Assembly: GCA_049116315.1 (NCBI GenBank)
Contig: JAGDZD010000009.1
Span: 62,001 to 126,000, forward strand
Length of the DNA: 64,000 bases
Source of the DNA: Thalassobius sp049116315
Lineage (GTDB): Bacteria; Pseudomonadota; Alphaproteobacteria; Rhodobacterales; Rhodobacteraceae
Direction: 5' to 3'
This document shows, in pieces, positions 1 through 8,845 of the stretch. Every line of letters begins with the position of its first letter. Position 1 is the first letter of the stretch. The translations under genes and the position numbers were made by a program. The notes below the pieces were generated by a model. That model saw only the letters and a program-made list of their open reading frames with translations. It had not been told where the DNA came from and made no database searches.

Positions 1-2260
1 CTTTGGGCTTAGCACCATTGCCAAGGGGCGGATTGTCGACATGGACCTCAGCGCCGTACGTTCCGCCCCCGGTGTGGTGGCGGTGCTGACCGCGCAGGAT
101 CTGCCTTTTGCCAACGACGTCTCACCCTCCATTCACGATGAACCGCTGCTGAGTGACGGCACTGTGCATTATGTCGGCCAACCCCTCTTTTTGGTGGTTG
201 CTGACAGCCATCTGGCCGCGCGCCACGCCGCCAAACGCGGGGCGCTCTCTTATGAAGAAGCCACGCCGATCCTCAGCATGGATGAGGCCCTTGCGGCCAA
301 CAGCCGCTTTGAGGATGGGCCCCGCATCTACCAACGTGGTGATGCAAACGCTGCCATCGACGCGGCGCCGCATGTTGTTGAAGGTGTGCTAGAGCTGGGC
401 GGGCAAGAGCATTTCTATCTGGAAGGCCAAGCCGCTGCGGCCCTGCCGCAAGAGGCGGGCGATATGCTGGTGCACAGCTCAACCCAGCACCCCACCGAAA
501 TCCAACACAAAGTCGCAGAAGCGCTTGGGGTGCCCATGCATGCTGTGCGCGTCGAGACCCGCCGCATGGGCGGTGGTTTTGGGGGCAAAGAAAGCCAAGG
601 CAACGCCCTTGCGGTGGCCTGTGCTGTTGCCGCGCGCCAAACCGGCAAGGCCTGCAAAATGCGTTATGACCGGGATGACGATATGATCATCACCGGCAAG
701 CGCCACGAGTTCCGCATCAGCTATCGAGCTGGATTTGACGCCGAAGGCCATGTGTTGGGGCTCGACTTTTTGCACCTGACGCGGGGCGGCTGGGCTCAGG
801 ACTTGACCCTGCCGGTGGCCGATCGCGCGATGTTGCACGCCGACAATGCCTATTGGCTTCCCAATATTCGTATTGAAAGTCACCGGTTGAAAACCAACAC
901 CCAAAGCGCCACCGCCTATCGCGGATTTGGCGGCCCGCAGGGCATGGTTGGGATCGAGCGGGTGATGGATCACATCGCCCATGACTTGGCTGTGGATCCT
1001 ATCGAATTGCGCCGTCGCAACTATTATGACGCGCCCCAAGACGTCGCGTCGGCAGGGGGCTCTGCCCCCTCCGGGGGAACAGGGTCCCCCGTTCACCCCC
1101 GAGGTACTGACGCCAAGGAAAAGGACAATTCCACGCCCTATGGTCAGCCGGTCACCGATTTTGAACTCTGGGGCATGACCGAAGCTTTGGTGAATTCTTC
1201 GGACTACGCCGTGCGCAAAGCCGCTATTGCCGCTTGGAACGACAGCAACGCCGTGGTCAAGAAAGGGCTGGCGTTTTCGCCGGTGAAATTTGGGATTTCC
1301 TTCACGCTGACCCATCTCAATCAAGCGGGCGCTTTGGTGCATGTCTACCAAGATGGGTCCATTCACTTGAACCATGGCGGCACCGAAATGGGTCAGGGTC
1401 TGTTTCAGAAAGTGGCACAGGTGGCCGCGAGCCGTTTTGCGGTGGGGATGGAGATGATCAAGATCACCGCCACCGATACAGCAAAAGTGCCCAATACCTC
1501 TGCGACGGCGGCCTCATCGGGGTCTGATCTAAATGGCATGGCTGTGAAGGCCGCCTGCGACACCATTCGAGACCGTATGGCCGATCATTTGGCCGCATAT
1601 TTCGACGTCGCTTTGACAGAGGTGGTGTTCAGCGCTGGCACTGTTCAGGTGGGCGCGCAGCATCTGAGCTTCGCTGAGGCAGCCAAGATGTGTTATGAGG
1701 CGCGCGTCAGCCTATCGGCCACAGGGTTTTACAAGACCCCAGAGGTGGCGTGGGACCGTTTGAAAGGTCAGGGGCGGCCGTTCTTTTATTTTGCCTATGG
1801 GGCCTCGGTCACCGAGGTGGCCGTAGACACCTTGACCGGAGAAAACCGCATTCTGCGCACGGATATTTTGCATGATGCGGGGGCCTCGCTGAACCCAGCC
1901 TTGGATGTTGGGCAGGTTGAGGGCGGTTATGTTCAGGGCGCTGGCTGGCTGATGTGTGAGGAGTTGGTTTGGGATGAGGCTGGGCGGTTGCGCACCCATG
2001 CGCCATCAACCTACAAAATCCCGGCCTTTTCTGACCAGCCAGATCAGTTCAACGTGGATCTATGGCGCGGTGAAAACCGCGAAGACAGCATCTACCGTTC
2101 TAAAGCGGTGGGAGAGCCTCCTTTTATGCACGGGATTTCCGCCTGGCTGGCGCTGTCAAACGCCGTGGCGGCCTGCGGCACGCGCTATCCGGCACTGGAT
2201 GCGCCGGCGACGCCCGAGACGCTCTTGAAGGCCATTGGGCGGGTGCGCGATGGGATTTGA
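1..2260 (+). CDS. xdhB: xanthine dehydrogenase, molybdopterin-binding (large) subunit, 5' partial
   Basis: Large molybdenum-cofactor subunit of xanthine dehydrogenase, which oxidises hypoxanthine to xanthine and uric acid in the cytoplasm. The reading frame is open from base 2 through the first ATG at 41, and the residues before that ATG fit the family, so the true start lies upstream of the window. Family motifs are present: MGGGFGGKE (about 566-592), YRGFGGPQG (about 917-943), GGTEMGQGLFQKVAQ (about 1378-1421) and KAVGEPPFMHG (about 2104-2136), whose Glu is the expected catalytic base. Odd feature: about 25 extra residues rich in Gly, Ser and Pro (about 1040-1115) before the STPYGQ segment, encoded by a palindromic DNA element listed separately. 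The FAD/Fe-S subunit gene is presumably just outside. The stop overlaps the xdhC start by 11 bp. Confidence 0.95.
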   Translation, partial: FGLSTIAKGRIVDMDLSAVRSAPGVVAVLTAQDLPFANDVSPSIHDEPLLSDGTVHYVGQPLFLVVADSHLAARHAAKRGALSYEEATPILSMDEALAANSRFEDGPRIYQRGDANAAIDAAPHVVEGVLELGGQEHFYLEGQAAAALPQEAGDMLVHSSTQHPTEIQHKVAEALGVPMHAVRVETRRMGGGFGGKESQGNALAVACAVAARQTGKACKMRYDRDDDMIITGKRHEFRISYRAGFDAEGHVLGLDFLHLTRGGWAQDLTLPVADRAMLHADNAYWLPNIRIESHRLKTNTQSATAYRGFGGPQGMVGIERVMDHIAHDLAVDPIELRRRNYYDAPQDVASAGGSAPSGGTGSPVHPRGTDAKEKDNSTPYGQPVTDFELWGMTEALVNSSDYAVRKAAIAAWNDSNAVVKKGLAFSPVKFGISFTLTHLNQAGALVHVYQDGSIHLNHGGTEMGQGLFQKVAQVAASRFAVGMEMIKITATDTAKVPNTSATAASSGSDLNGMAVKAACDTIRDRMADHLAAYFDVALTEVVFSAGTVQVGAQHLSFAEAAKMCYEARVSLSATGFYKTPEVAWDRLKGQGRPFFYFAYGASVTEVAVDTLTGENRILRTDILHDAGASLNPALDVGQVEGGYVQGAGWLMCEELVWDEAGRLRTHAPSTYKIPAFSDQPDQFNVDLWRGENREDSIYRSKAVGEPPFMHGISAWLALSNAVAACGTRYPALDAPATPETLLKAIGRVRDGI
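1054..1091. repeat. double-hairpin palindromic element inside xdhB, in frame
   Basis: Two perfect hairpins lie back to back in the coding sequence. The first has arms AGGGGGC (1054-1060) and GCCCCCT (1064-1070) around a 3-nt loop. The second has arms CGGGGGA (1072-1078) and TCCCCCG (1085-1091) around a 6-nt loop, followed by TTCACCCCCGAGG. The base composition (runs of G and C) is unlike the flanking codons, and the encoded residues fall where I expect the family to have a short loop. From memory, similar G-run/C-run sequences occur between genes in Rhodobacterales. That this is such a dispersed element inserted in frame is inference. Confidence 0.6.
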
Positions 2261-3200
2261 TCTAGAGGCGTTGCGTCACGCCGTCAAAACGCAAGGGCGC
2301 GTCGCCCGTGTGGTCATCGCAGAGATCAAGGGCTCCTCGCCCCGAGAAGTGGGCGCAGCCATGCTGATCTCGGCCGAGGCGCAATCGGGCACCATAGGCG
2401 GTGGCGCATTGGAATATGAGGCGACCAAACACGCAAGACAGGCGCTTGGCCGCCCGCAAAGCGCGGATCGCCTGAGCCATCATGCTTTGGGCCCGGATCT
2501 GGGCCAATGTTGCGGCGGGCGGGTCACGTTGCTGCGCGAGATATACGACGCAGAGCGGGTGTCGGTTTTGGATCCGCATGTCATCGCGCGCGCACCAGAG
2601 GGGTCGGAAAAACCCCTAGCGGTGGCCCGATTGCTGGATCGCCACCGCGGCGCGGGCCAAACGCCCGACCCCCAGCTGGTGCAAGGCTGGATGGTTGAAC
2701 CGGTCCATCGTCCCAAACTGCCGTTATGGATTTGGGGCGCAGGTCATGTGGGGCGGGCACTGATCGATGTTTTGGCCCCCCTGCCCGATCTGGCGATCAC
2801 ATGGGTGGACACGCATGCGGATCGATTTCCGAGCGCACCACATCCACGCGTGACCTGCGTGCCGGCGGCCAAACCAGAAACATTGATGGCCCATGCCCCC
2901 ACAGAGGCGCATCACCTGATCCTGACCTATTCACATGACCTCGATCTGGCGCTGTGCCACGCAAGCTTGTTGCGTGGTTTTGCCAGTGCCGGGGTGATTG
3001 GGTCTGCGACGAAATGGGCGCGTTTTAAGCGCCGCCTTACGGAGCTGGGTCACGACATGCCTAAAATTCAACAGATTGCCTGTCCAATTGGGGATCCCGC
3101 ATTGGGCAAACACCCCACGGCCATTGCCGTTGGCGTGGCGGCCGCGTTACTAACGGCGCAACAGGGACAGATCGCGACAATTGGGGAGCAACGCGCGTGA
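2250..3200 (+). CDS. xdhC: xanthine dehydrogenase accessory protein XdhC
   Basis: XdhC/CoxI-family chaperone that binds and sulfurates the molybdenum cofactor and inserts it into the XdhB subunit. The 316-aa product has the N-terminal XdhC domain (MGFDLEALRHAV, EIKGSSPREVGAAML, GTIGGGALEYEA, a Cys pair in GQCCGGRV) and a C-terminal Rossmann-like domain beginning at LPLWIWGAGHVGRAL, with the typical ending segment IGSATKWARFKRRL ... CPIGDPALGKHPTAIAVGVAA. The ATG at 2250 is chosen over the in-frame TTG at 2235 because it begins the conserved part and overlaps xdhB by only 11 bp, implying translational coupling. The last bases overlap the next gene as GTGA. Confidence 0.93.
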   Translation: MGFDLEALRHAVKTQGRVARVVIAEIKGSSPREVGAAMLISAEAQSGTIGGGALEYEATKHARQALGRPQSADRLSHHALGPDLGQCCGGRVTLLREIYDAERVSVLDPHVIARAPEGSEKPLAVARLLDRHRGAGQTPDPQLVQGWMVEPVHRPKLPLWIWGAGHVGRALIDVLAPLPDLAITWVDTHADRFPSAPHPRVTCVPAAKPETLMAHAPTEAHHLILTYSHDLDLALCHASLLRGFASAGVIGSATKWARFKRRLTELGHDMPKIQQIACPIGDPALGKHPTAIAVGVAAALLTAQQGQIATIGEQRA

Positions 3201-4714
3201 CGGAAACACTTCTTTCGATCAAAGGCTTAACCAAAGCCTATCCCGGCGTTGTCGCCAATGATGATGTCTCTTTTGACATCGGCGTTGGTGAGGTTCATGC
3301 GCTGCTTGGCGAAAACGGCGCCGGAAAATCAACGCTGGTCAAAATGATCTATGGTCTGGTCAAACCAGACGTCGGTCAAATGATGCTGCACGGCGCCCCC
3401 TACACCCCCGCAGAACCTAGCGCGGCGCGCACCTCGGGCGTGGCGATGGTGTTCCAACATTTTTCGCTGTTTGATGCGTTGAACGTGGCTGAGAACATCG
3501 CGCTTGGCATGGAAAACCCGCCCAAAATGCGCGATCTCGCAGAGCGGATCAAAGAGGTCTCGGAAACCTATGGCCTGCCGTTGGATCCGTTCCGAGTGGT
3601 TGGGGATTTGTCAGCAGGAGAGCGGCAACGCGTGGAGATCATTCGCTGTCTGCTGCAAGATCCCAAGCTGCTGATCATGGATGAACCAACCAGCGTTTTG
3701 ACACCGCAAGAGGTTGAAATCCTGTTTCAAACGCTGCGCAAGCTTTCTGCGGAAGGCACGGCGATCCTCTATATCAGCCACAAACTCGAAGAGATCCGCA
3801 CCCTGTGCGACAACGCCACCATCCTGCGATTGGGCAAGGTGGTCGGTGACTGTGTGCCACGCGACAGCACGGCGCGCGAAATGGCGGAAATGATGGTGGG
3901 GTCAACCCTGCATGTGCCGGAACGCGCCAGCCGAGAGCTTGGTCCAACCCGGTTGCAGATCAACAATCTGAGCGTTGCGTCTCCCTCCGCTTTTGGCACC
4001 TCGCTGAAGGGCATTTCGTTTGACGTTAAATCGGGTGAAATTCTGGGGCTCGGCGGTGTGGCAGGCAATGGGCAAGACGAATTGTTGGGCGCCCTTTCTG
4101 GGGAAATTGTGACCGACACCAGCGCCGTGATCCTAGAAGGCCAAGAAATTGGCAGCCAAGGCCCGATCGCCAGACGCAAACTGGGGCTGTTGACCGCACC
4201 GGAAGAACGGTTGGGTCATGCGGCAGCGCCAGATATGAGCCTGATCGAAAACGCATTGCTGACCGGATCGGTGCGGGAGGGTTTGGAAACACGTGGCTTT
4301 TTGAACTGGGCCAAGGCCAAAAGCTTTGCCGAGGACATCATCGAGAAATTTGATGTGCGCACCCCGGGGGCCAACAATGCCGCGCGCGCCCTCTCGGGTG
4401 GTAATTTGCAGAAATTTGTCATCGGACGCGAGGTGTTGCAGCGCCCTGAGGTATTGGTGGTGAACCAACCGACCTGGGGGGTTGATGCCGCAGCCGCCGC
4501 GGCAATCCGGCAGGCCTTGCTGGATCTGGCCGCAGAGGGCACGGCTGTCATTGTGATCAGTCAGGATCTGGATGAGTTGATGGAGATTTCAGATCGTTTT
4601 GCCGCCCTCAACGAAGGGCGCCTGAGCGATATTCGCCCTGCACAGGGTCTGAGCGTGGATGAGATCGGCCTGATGATGGGCGGCGCGCATGGAATGGAGG
4701 TGGCACATGTGTAA
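3197..4714 (+). CDS. BMP-family ABC transporter ATP-binding protein (purine/nucleoside uptake)
   Basis: Double-ABC ATPase that energises a nucleoside- or nucleobase-type importer at the inner membrane. The first cassette is complete: GENGAGKST (Walker A), LSAGERQRVEI (signature) and LLIMDEPTSVLTP (Walker B). The second is degenerate, as is usual in the YufO/RbsA-like group: GVAGNGQDELL replaces Walker A, LSGGNLQKFVIGREV is the signature, and VLVVNQPTWGVD replaces the DEP motif. The start is GTG at 3197, overlapping the xdhC stop by 4 bp. Position next to xdh genes and upstream of two permeases and a BMP-type binding protein indicates purine import; the exact substrate is inferred. Confidence 0.9.
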   Translation: MTETLLSIKGLTKAYPGVVANDDVSFDIGVGEVHALLGENGAGKSTLVKMIYGLVKPDVGQMMLHGAPYTPAEPSAARTSGVAMVFQHFSLFDALNVAENIALGMENPPKMRDLAERIKEVSETYGLPLDPFRVVGDLSAGERQRVEIIRCLLQDPKLLIMDEPTSVLTPQEVEILFQTLRKLSAEGTAILYISHKLEEIRTLCDNATILRLGKVVGDCVPRDSTAREMAEMMVGSTLHVPERASRELGPTRLQINNLSVASPSAFGTSLKGISFDVKSGEILGLGGVAGNGQDELLGALSGEIVTDTSAVILEGQEIGSQGPIARRKLGLLTAPEERLGHAAAPDMSLIENALLTGSVREGLETRGFLNWAKAKSFAEDIIEKFDVRTPGANNAARALSGGNLQKFVIGREVLQRPEVLVVNQPTWGVDAAAAAAIRQALLDLAAEGTAVIVISQDLDELMEISDRFAALNEGRLSDIRPAQGLSVDEIGLMMGGAHGMEVAHV

Positions 4715-4762
4715 CCTCTTAGAATTTGAGTATTTTTGGCAAGATGAAGGGGAGGACGGCCG

Positions 4763-5845
4763 GTGCTAAAACTGGAAAAACGACCACAGCCGTCACAGCT
4801 TTGGACCTATTTGACGCCTTTGGTGGCGGTTGTGCTGACCATGATTGCAGGCGGAATTCTGTTCAACTTTTTGGGCAAAGATCCGTTTCTGGCGATCAAG
4901 ACCATTTTCTGGGATCCTTTGTTTTCGGAGTTCTCTTTTTATTATCGCCCGCAGTTGCTGGTGAAAGGCGCGCCTTTGGTCTTGATCGCCATCGGGCTTT
5001 CGCTTGGGTTTCGCGCCGGTATTTGGAACATTGGCGCTGAGGGGCAATACATCATTGGCGCCTTGACCGGCGCGGGTGTTGGATTGGCCTTTTACCCGCT
5101 GGACAGTTGGATTGTGTTTCCTTTGATGATCCTTGCCGGCGCCATGGGGGGATTGATCTGGGCGATGATCCCGGCCTTTTTGAAGGTGCGGTTTGGCACC
5201 AACGAGATCCTTGTGTCCTTGATGTTGGTCTATGTAGCGGAACAGCTTTTGGCGTCTATGTCGTTGGGATTGTTGAAAAATCCTGAAGGTTTTGGCTTTC
5301 CCGGATCACGCAATCTGCAACAATATGAGAGCGCCTTTAATGCTGATCTGATCGAAGGGTCTGGCATGCATTGGGGGGTGGTTGCGGCGCTGATTGCGGT
5401 GATCTTTTCCTATATCCTGCTCAACCGACATATGCTGGGTTTTCAAATTCGACTGACCGGAGAGGCGCCCCGTGCGGCGCGATTTGCCGGGGTTGTGCCC
5501 ACGCGGTTGATCTTGATCTGTCTGGGGGCCTCGGGTGCCTTGGCGGGGTTGGCGGGTCTTTTTGAGGTCTCGGGGCCATCGGGCCAGGTCAGCATCGACT
5601 TTAACGTGGGCTATGGCTTTACAGCGATCATCGTGGCCTTCCTTGGACGTTTGCATCCGATTGGCATTTTGCTGGCGGGCGGGTTGATGGCCTTGACCTA
5701 TATTGGCGGCGAAATTGCGCAATCCCAGTTGGGGCTGCCGTCGGCGGCGATCCAGCTGTTTCAGGGCATGTTGCTGTTCTTCCTTTTGTCGGTAGATCTG
5801 TTGACCAACTACCGTATTCGTTTGACGTCTCGGGAGGCCGTGTAA
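4763..5845 (+). CDS. BMP-family ABC transporter permease 1
   Basis: Inner-membrane permease of the purine/nucleoside importer (BPD_transp_2 family, 360 aa). It is strongly hydrophobic with about eight to ten membrane segments, and carries the family-typical IGLSLGFRAGIWNIGAEGQ near residue 80 and FRLTGEAPRAARFAG-like loop (here QIRLTGEAPRAARFAG) near residue 220. The start is GTG at 4763 behind a GGGGAGGA-like Shine-Dalgarno around 4750. The last base of the stop is the first base of the next ATG (TAATG), so the two permeases are translationally coupled. Confidence 0.9.
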   Translation: MLKLEKRPQPSQLWTYLTPLVAVVLTMIAGGILFNFLGKDPFLAIKTIFWDPLFSEFSFYYRPQLLVKGAPLVLIAIGLSLGFRAGIWNIGAEGQYIIGALTGAGVGLAFYPLDSWIVFPLMILAGAMGGLIWAMIPAFLKVRFGTNEILVSLMLVYVAEQLLASMSLGLLKNPEGFGFPGSRNLQQYESAFNADLIEGSGMHWGVVAALIAVIFSYILLNRHMLGFQIRLTGEAPRAARFAGVVPTRLILICLGASGALAGLAGLFEVSGPSGQVSIDFNVGYGFTAIIVAFLGRLHPIGILLAGGLMALTYIGGEIAQSQLGLPSAAIQLFQGMLLFFLLSVDLLTNYRIRLTSREAV

Positions 5846-6765
5846 TGGATCTTTCTGCAATCAATCCAGTCTTGTTGCTGGCCTCATTGATCGTGGCCGC
5901 CACCCCGTTGTTGCTGGCCGCCATTGGCGAGTTGGTGACGGAAAAGGCTGGCGTTTTGAACTTGGGCGTCGAGGGCATGATGATCACCGGCGCCATTTGC
6001 GGCTTTGCCATCACGGTGAACACTGGCTCTCCGATCTTGGGGGTTGTGGCCGCCGCAGCTGGCGGGGCGGTGCTGTCGCTGCTTTTTGCAATCTTGACCC
6101 AATATGCCTTGGCCAATCAGGTGGCGTCGGGCTTGGCTCTGACGCTGTTTGGCTTGGGCCTGTCGGCACTGATGGGGCAGAACTATCAAGGGGTTAAACC
6201 GCCGTCGTTCCCATCTGGCGAGATCCCTCTTCTGTCAGACATCCCCTTCCTTGGGCCAATTTTGTTTGCGCAGGATCTGCTGGTCTATCTCGCCTTTCTG
6301 TTGACCTTGGGGGTCTGGGCCGTTTTGAAATACACCCGTGCAGGATTGATCTTGCGCGCCGTTGGCGAAAGCCATGATGCGGCGCATGCTTTGGGCTATA
6401 ACGTTGTGCGCATCCGCGTGCTGGCCATCATGTTTGGGGGGGCCTGTGCTGGATTGGGCGGCGCTTACATCAGTCTGATCCGGGTGCCGCAATGGACCGA
6501 AGGTATGACAGCCGGCATCGGCTGGATTGCGCTGGCGTTGGTTGTTTTTGCCAGCTGGAAGCCATGGCGGGTGCTGCTTGGAGCGTGCTTGTTTGGCGGC
6601 GTCAATGTTTTGCAGTTGAACTTGCAGGCTGCGGGCGTTGCCATCCCGGTCGAGTATCTGGCGATGTCACCCTATATCATCACCATCTTTGTCTTGGTGA
6701 TCATGTCTGGGGATCGCGCTGGAGCCCCTGCGGCATTGGGCAAGGTGTTTCATGCCGGACGATAA
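5845..6765 (+). CDS. BMP-family ABC transporter permease 2
   Basis: Second inner-membrane permease of the importer (306 aa, BPD_transp_2). Typical features are TPLLLAAIGELVTEKAG and VLNLGVEGMMITGA in the N-terminal third, then ALGYNVVRIRVLAIMFGGA near residue 190. It presumably heterodimerises with the upstream permease. It starts on the last base of the upstream stop codon. Its 3' end overlaps the start of the ion-channel gene by 14 bp, so that gene is co-translated with the transporter. Confidence 0.9.
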   Translation: MDLSAINPVLLLASLIVAATPLLLAAIGELVTEKAGVLNLGVEGMMITGAICGFAITVNTGSPILGVVAAAAGGAVLSLLFAILTQYALANQVASGLALTLFGLGLSALMGQNYQGVKPPSFPSGEIPLLSDIPFLGPILFAQDLLVYLAFLLTLGVWAVLKYTRAGLILRAVGESHDAAHALGYNVVRIRVLAIMFGGACAGLGGAYISLIRVPQWTEGMTAGIGWIALALVVFASWKPWRVLLGACLFGGVNVLQLNLQAAGVAIPVEYLAMSPYIITIFVLVIMSGDRAGAPAALGKVFHAGR

Positions 6766-7564
6766 ATCCACCGCACTGCCAAGCCGACCCCGGCTGCAGG
6801 GTATCCTGGATGGACAGGACCCTGTATTGGGGCGTTTTGTGGCCTTGGCGTTGCACGGATTAATCGTGGCGGCAGCGATTGCCTTTGCGCTGTCGACCAT
6901 GCCCGAACTGTCCGAAACCGGGCGACAGATCCTGAGCGGGTTTGAAATGGTCGCCGTGGCCATTTTTGCCACTGAATACCTGTTGCGGCTGTATGCGGCG
7001 CCTCACCCGTTGCACTATGCGTTGTCGTTTTGGGGCATTGTTGACCTGTTGGCTTGGGCGCCTGTTGTGCTGTTGTCTTTTGGCGGCGCAACGACTGTGC
7101 GGCTTTTGCGTTTGGTTCTGGTGGTGCGGTTGCTCAAGATCATTCGCTATAACAATGCCCTGCGCCGGCTTGGGCGTGCGTTTGTGTCGGTTCGGGACGA
7201 ATTACTGCTGTTCTATATGATCGCCTTTTTTCTGGTCTATATCAGCGCGGTTGGCATATATTTCTTTGAAAACACATCCCAGCCGGATGTCTTTCGTTCT
7301 GTCCCTGCCAGCCTGTGGTGGGCGACAATCACTTTGACAACGGTTGGATACGGAGACGCATTGCCGATCACGATGGGCGGCAAAATTTTTACCACCGTAA
7401 TCTTGTTCATGGGCATGGGCATTTTTGCGGTCCCGGCCGGGGTTATCACCTCTGCTTTGATTGGGCGCGATATCGAAGACATCGAAGAAAGCCTTGAAAA
7501 GATTGAAACGAGCGAGGAAAAAGCTCGCAAGAAACAAAGGCCGTTGCCCAAACGCGGCGGCTGA
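6752..7564 (+). CDS. voltage-gated-type potassium channel (ion transport protein)
   Basis: Six-transmembrane ion channel of 270 aa. The potassium selectivity filter TTVGYGD is present (about 7338-7358), preceded by the pore helix SLWWATITL. An S4-like helix with repeated arginines (RLLRLVLVVRLLKIIR, about residues 115-130) precedes the pore, so the channel is likely voltage-sensing. The short C-terminal tail is charged (EDIEESLEKIETSEEKARKKQ) and may be a coiled coil. It lacks RCK/TrkA-N or cyclic-nucleotide domains. It begins inside the last codons of permease 2 and lies between the permeases and the binding-protein gene, an odd position that may link ion balance to purine uptake or may be accidental co-transcription. 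Confidence 0.9.
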   Translation: MPDDKSTALPSRPRLQGILDGQDPVLGRFVALALHGLIVAAAIAFALSTMPELSETGRQILSGFEMVAVAIFATEYLLRLYAAPHPLHYALSFWGIVDLLAWAPVVLLSFGGATTVRLLRLVLVVRLLKIIRYNNALRRLGRAFVSVRDELLLFYMIAFFLVYISAVGIYFFENTSQPDVFRSVPASLWWATITLTTVGYGDALPITMGGKIFTTVILFMGMGIFAVPAGVITSALIGRDIEDIEESLEKIETSEEKARKKQRPLPKRGG

Positions 7565-7597
7565 ACACACAAAGAACGTCAACAAGGAGACTATGAC

Positions 7598-8671
7598 ATG
7601 AAAAGAAGAACTCTGCTCGCCTCAGCCGCAATGGTAATGGGTCTGGCCACCGCCGGGATCGCAGCTGACAAAACCAAAGTTGGTTTTGTTTACGTTGGCC
7701 CCGTTGGCGATGGCGGCTGGACGTATGAGCACAACAAAGGCCGTTTGGCTGTGGAAGAAGCGTTTGGCGATGCGGTTGAAACCGTTTTTGTTGAAAACGT
7801 TCCAGAAGGTCCAGACGCAGAGCGTGTGATGACCCAGATGGCACTGGAAGGTGCAGATCTGATCTTTACCACCTCGTTTGGCTACATGGACCCAACCATC
7901 AACGTTGCCAAGAAATTCCCAAAGGTAAAGTTTGAGCACGCAACCGGCTATAAACGCGCCGACAACGTGGCCACCTATTCCGCACGTTTCTACGAAGGTC
8001 GCGCGGTTCAAGGCATCATCGCGGGTCAGATGACAGAATCCAACACCATCGGCTATATCGGGTCTTATCCAATCCCCGAAGTTATCCGTGGCATCAACTC
8101 TGCCTACCTGCACGCCAAAAAGGTGAACCCAGACGTCGAATTCAAAATCGTTTGGGCCTACACTTGGTTTGACCCTGCAAAAGAAGCGGACGCAGCTAAA
8201 GTTCTGATCGAACAAGGTGCGGACGTGATCCTGCAGCACACCGACTCAACCGCGCCTCAGGCGGCGGCTCAGGCGGCTGGCAACGTGATCACCTTTGGTC
8301 AGGCCTCCGATATGTCCGAATACGGTCCGCTGCCCCGTGTAAGCTCGATCATCGATGACTGGGCGCCTTACTATATCGCGCGCACCAAAGCGGTCATGGA
8401 CGGCACATGGACTTCGGTTGACACATGGGACGGTATCGGCGCTGGCATGGTTGGCATCGGTGAAATCTCGGACGCGGTTCCTGCCGACGTCAAAGAGCAA
8501 GCGCTGTCTTTGAAAGCGGATCTGGCGTCTGGCGCCTATCACGCCTTCACCGGTCCTGTGAACAAGCAAGACGGTTCCGTTTGGTTGGCCGATGGCGAAA
8601 CTGCGGATGACGGCACATTGGCCGGCATGAACTTCTATGTTGAAGGCATCGAAGGTTCGATCCCGAACTAA
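7598..8671 (+). CDS. BMP-family ABC transporter substrate-binding protein (purine/nucleoside)
   Basis: Periplasmic binding protein of the BMP/PnrA family, 357 aa, which should deliver a nucleoside or purine base to the permeases encoded just upstream. An N-terminal signal peptide is visible (MKRRTLLASAAMVMGLATAGIA, cleavage near AADKTKVG). The mature part starts with the family pattern VGFVYVGPVGDGGWTYEHN and contains FTTSFGYMDPT, EGRAVQGIIAGQM and DVILQHTDSTAPQ. The start ATG has a good Shine-Dalgarno, AAGGAGA (about 7583-7589). A rho-independent terminator follows, ending the operon. Family assignment is firm; the ligand is inferred from xdh linkage. Confidence 0.93.
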   Translation: MKRRTLLASAAMVMGLATAGIAADKTKVGFVYVGPVGDGGWTYEHNKGRLAVEEAFGDAVETVFVENVPEGPDAERVMTQMALEGADLIFTTSFGYMDPTINVAKKFPKVKFEHATGYKRADNVATYSARFYEGRAVQGIIAGQMTESNTIGYIGSYPIPEVIRGINSAYLHAKKVNPDVEFKIVWAYTWFDPAKEADAAKVLIEQGADVILQHTDSTAPQAAAQAAGNVITFGQASDMSEYGPLPRVSSIIDDWAPYYIARTKAVMDGTWTSVDTWDGIGAGMVGIGEISDAVPADVKEQALSLKADLASGAYHAFTGPVNKQDGSVWLADGETADDGTLAGMNFYVEGIEGSIPN

Positions 8672-8692
8672 GCCTGTCGACACCTCGACTTG

Positions 8693-8720
8693 AAAAGCCC
8701 CGCCCTGTGCGGGGCTTTTT
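8693..8720 (+). terminator. rho-independent terminator after the purine operon
   Basis: AAAAGCCCCGC and GCGGGGCTTTTT form an 11-bp stem around a 5-nt loop and end in a T run, 22 bp after the binding-protein stop codon. The A run on the 5' side would let it also work on the opposite strand. Confidence 0.92.
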
Positions 8721-8845
8721 ACGTTTGTGCCGTTTGGTCGGGGCACCTTGGTTGGCTAGCATGGATTGCGCAAGAAACGGACTGCGGGAATGGGATCGAA
8801 CAGTTAGGCCTTGGCCTGTCCATGCCCCCAAAAAGGAGCCTCGCT

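Noticed and set aside
479..1375. 298-codon open frame on the minus strand
   Set aside because: Lies fully antisense to xdhB, which has all family motifs; composition is that of a shadow frame.
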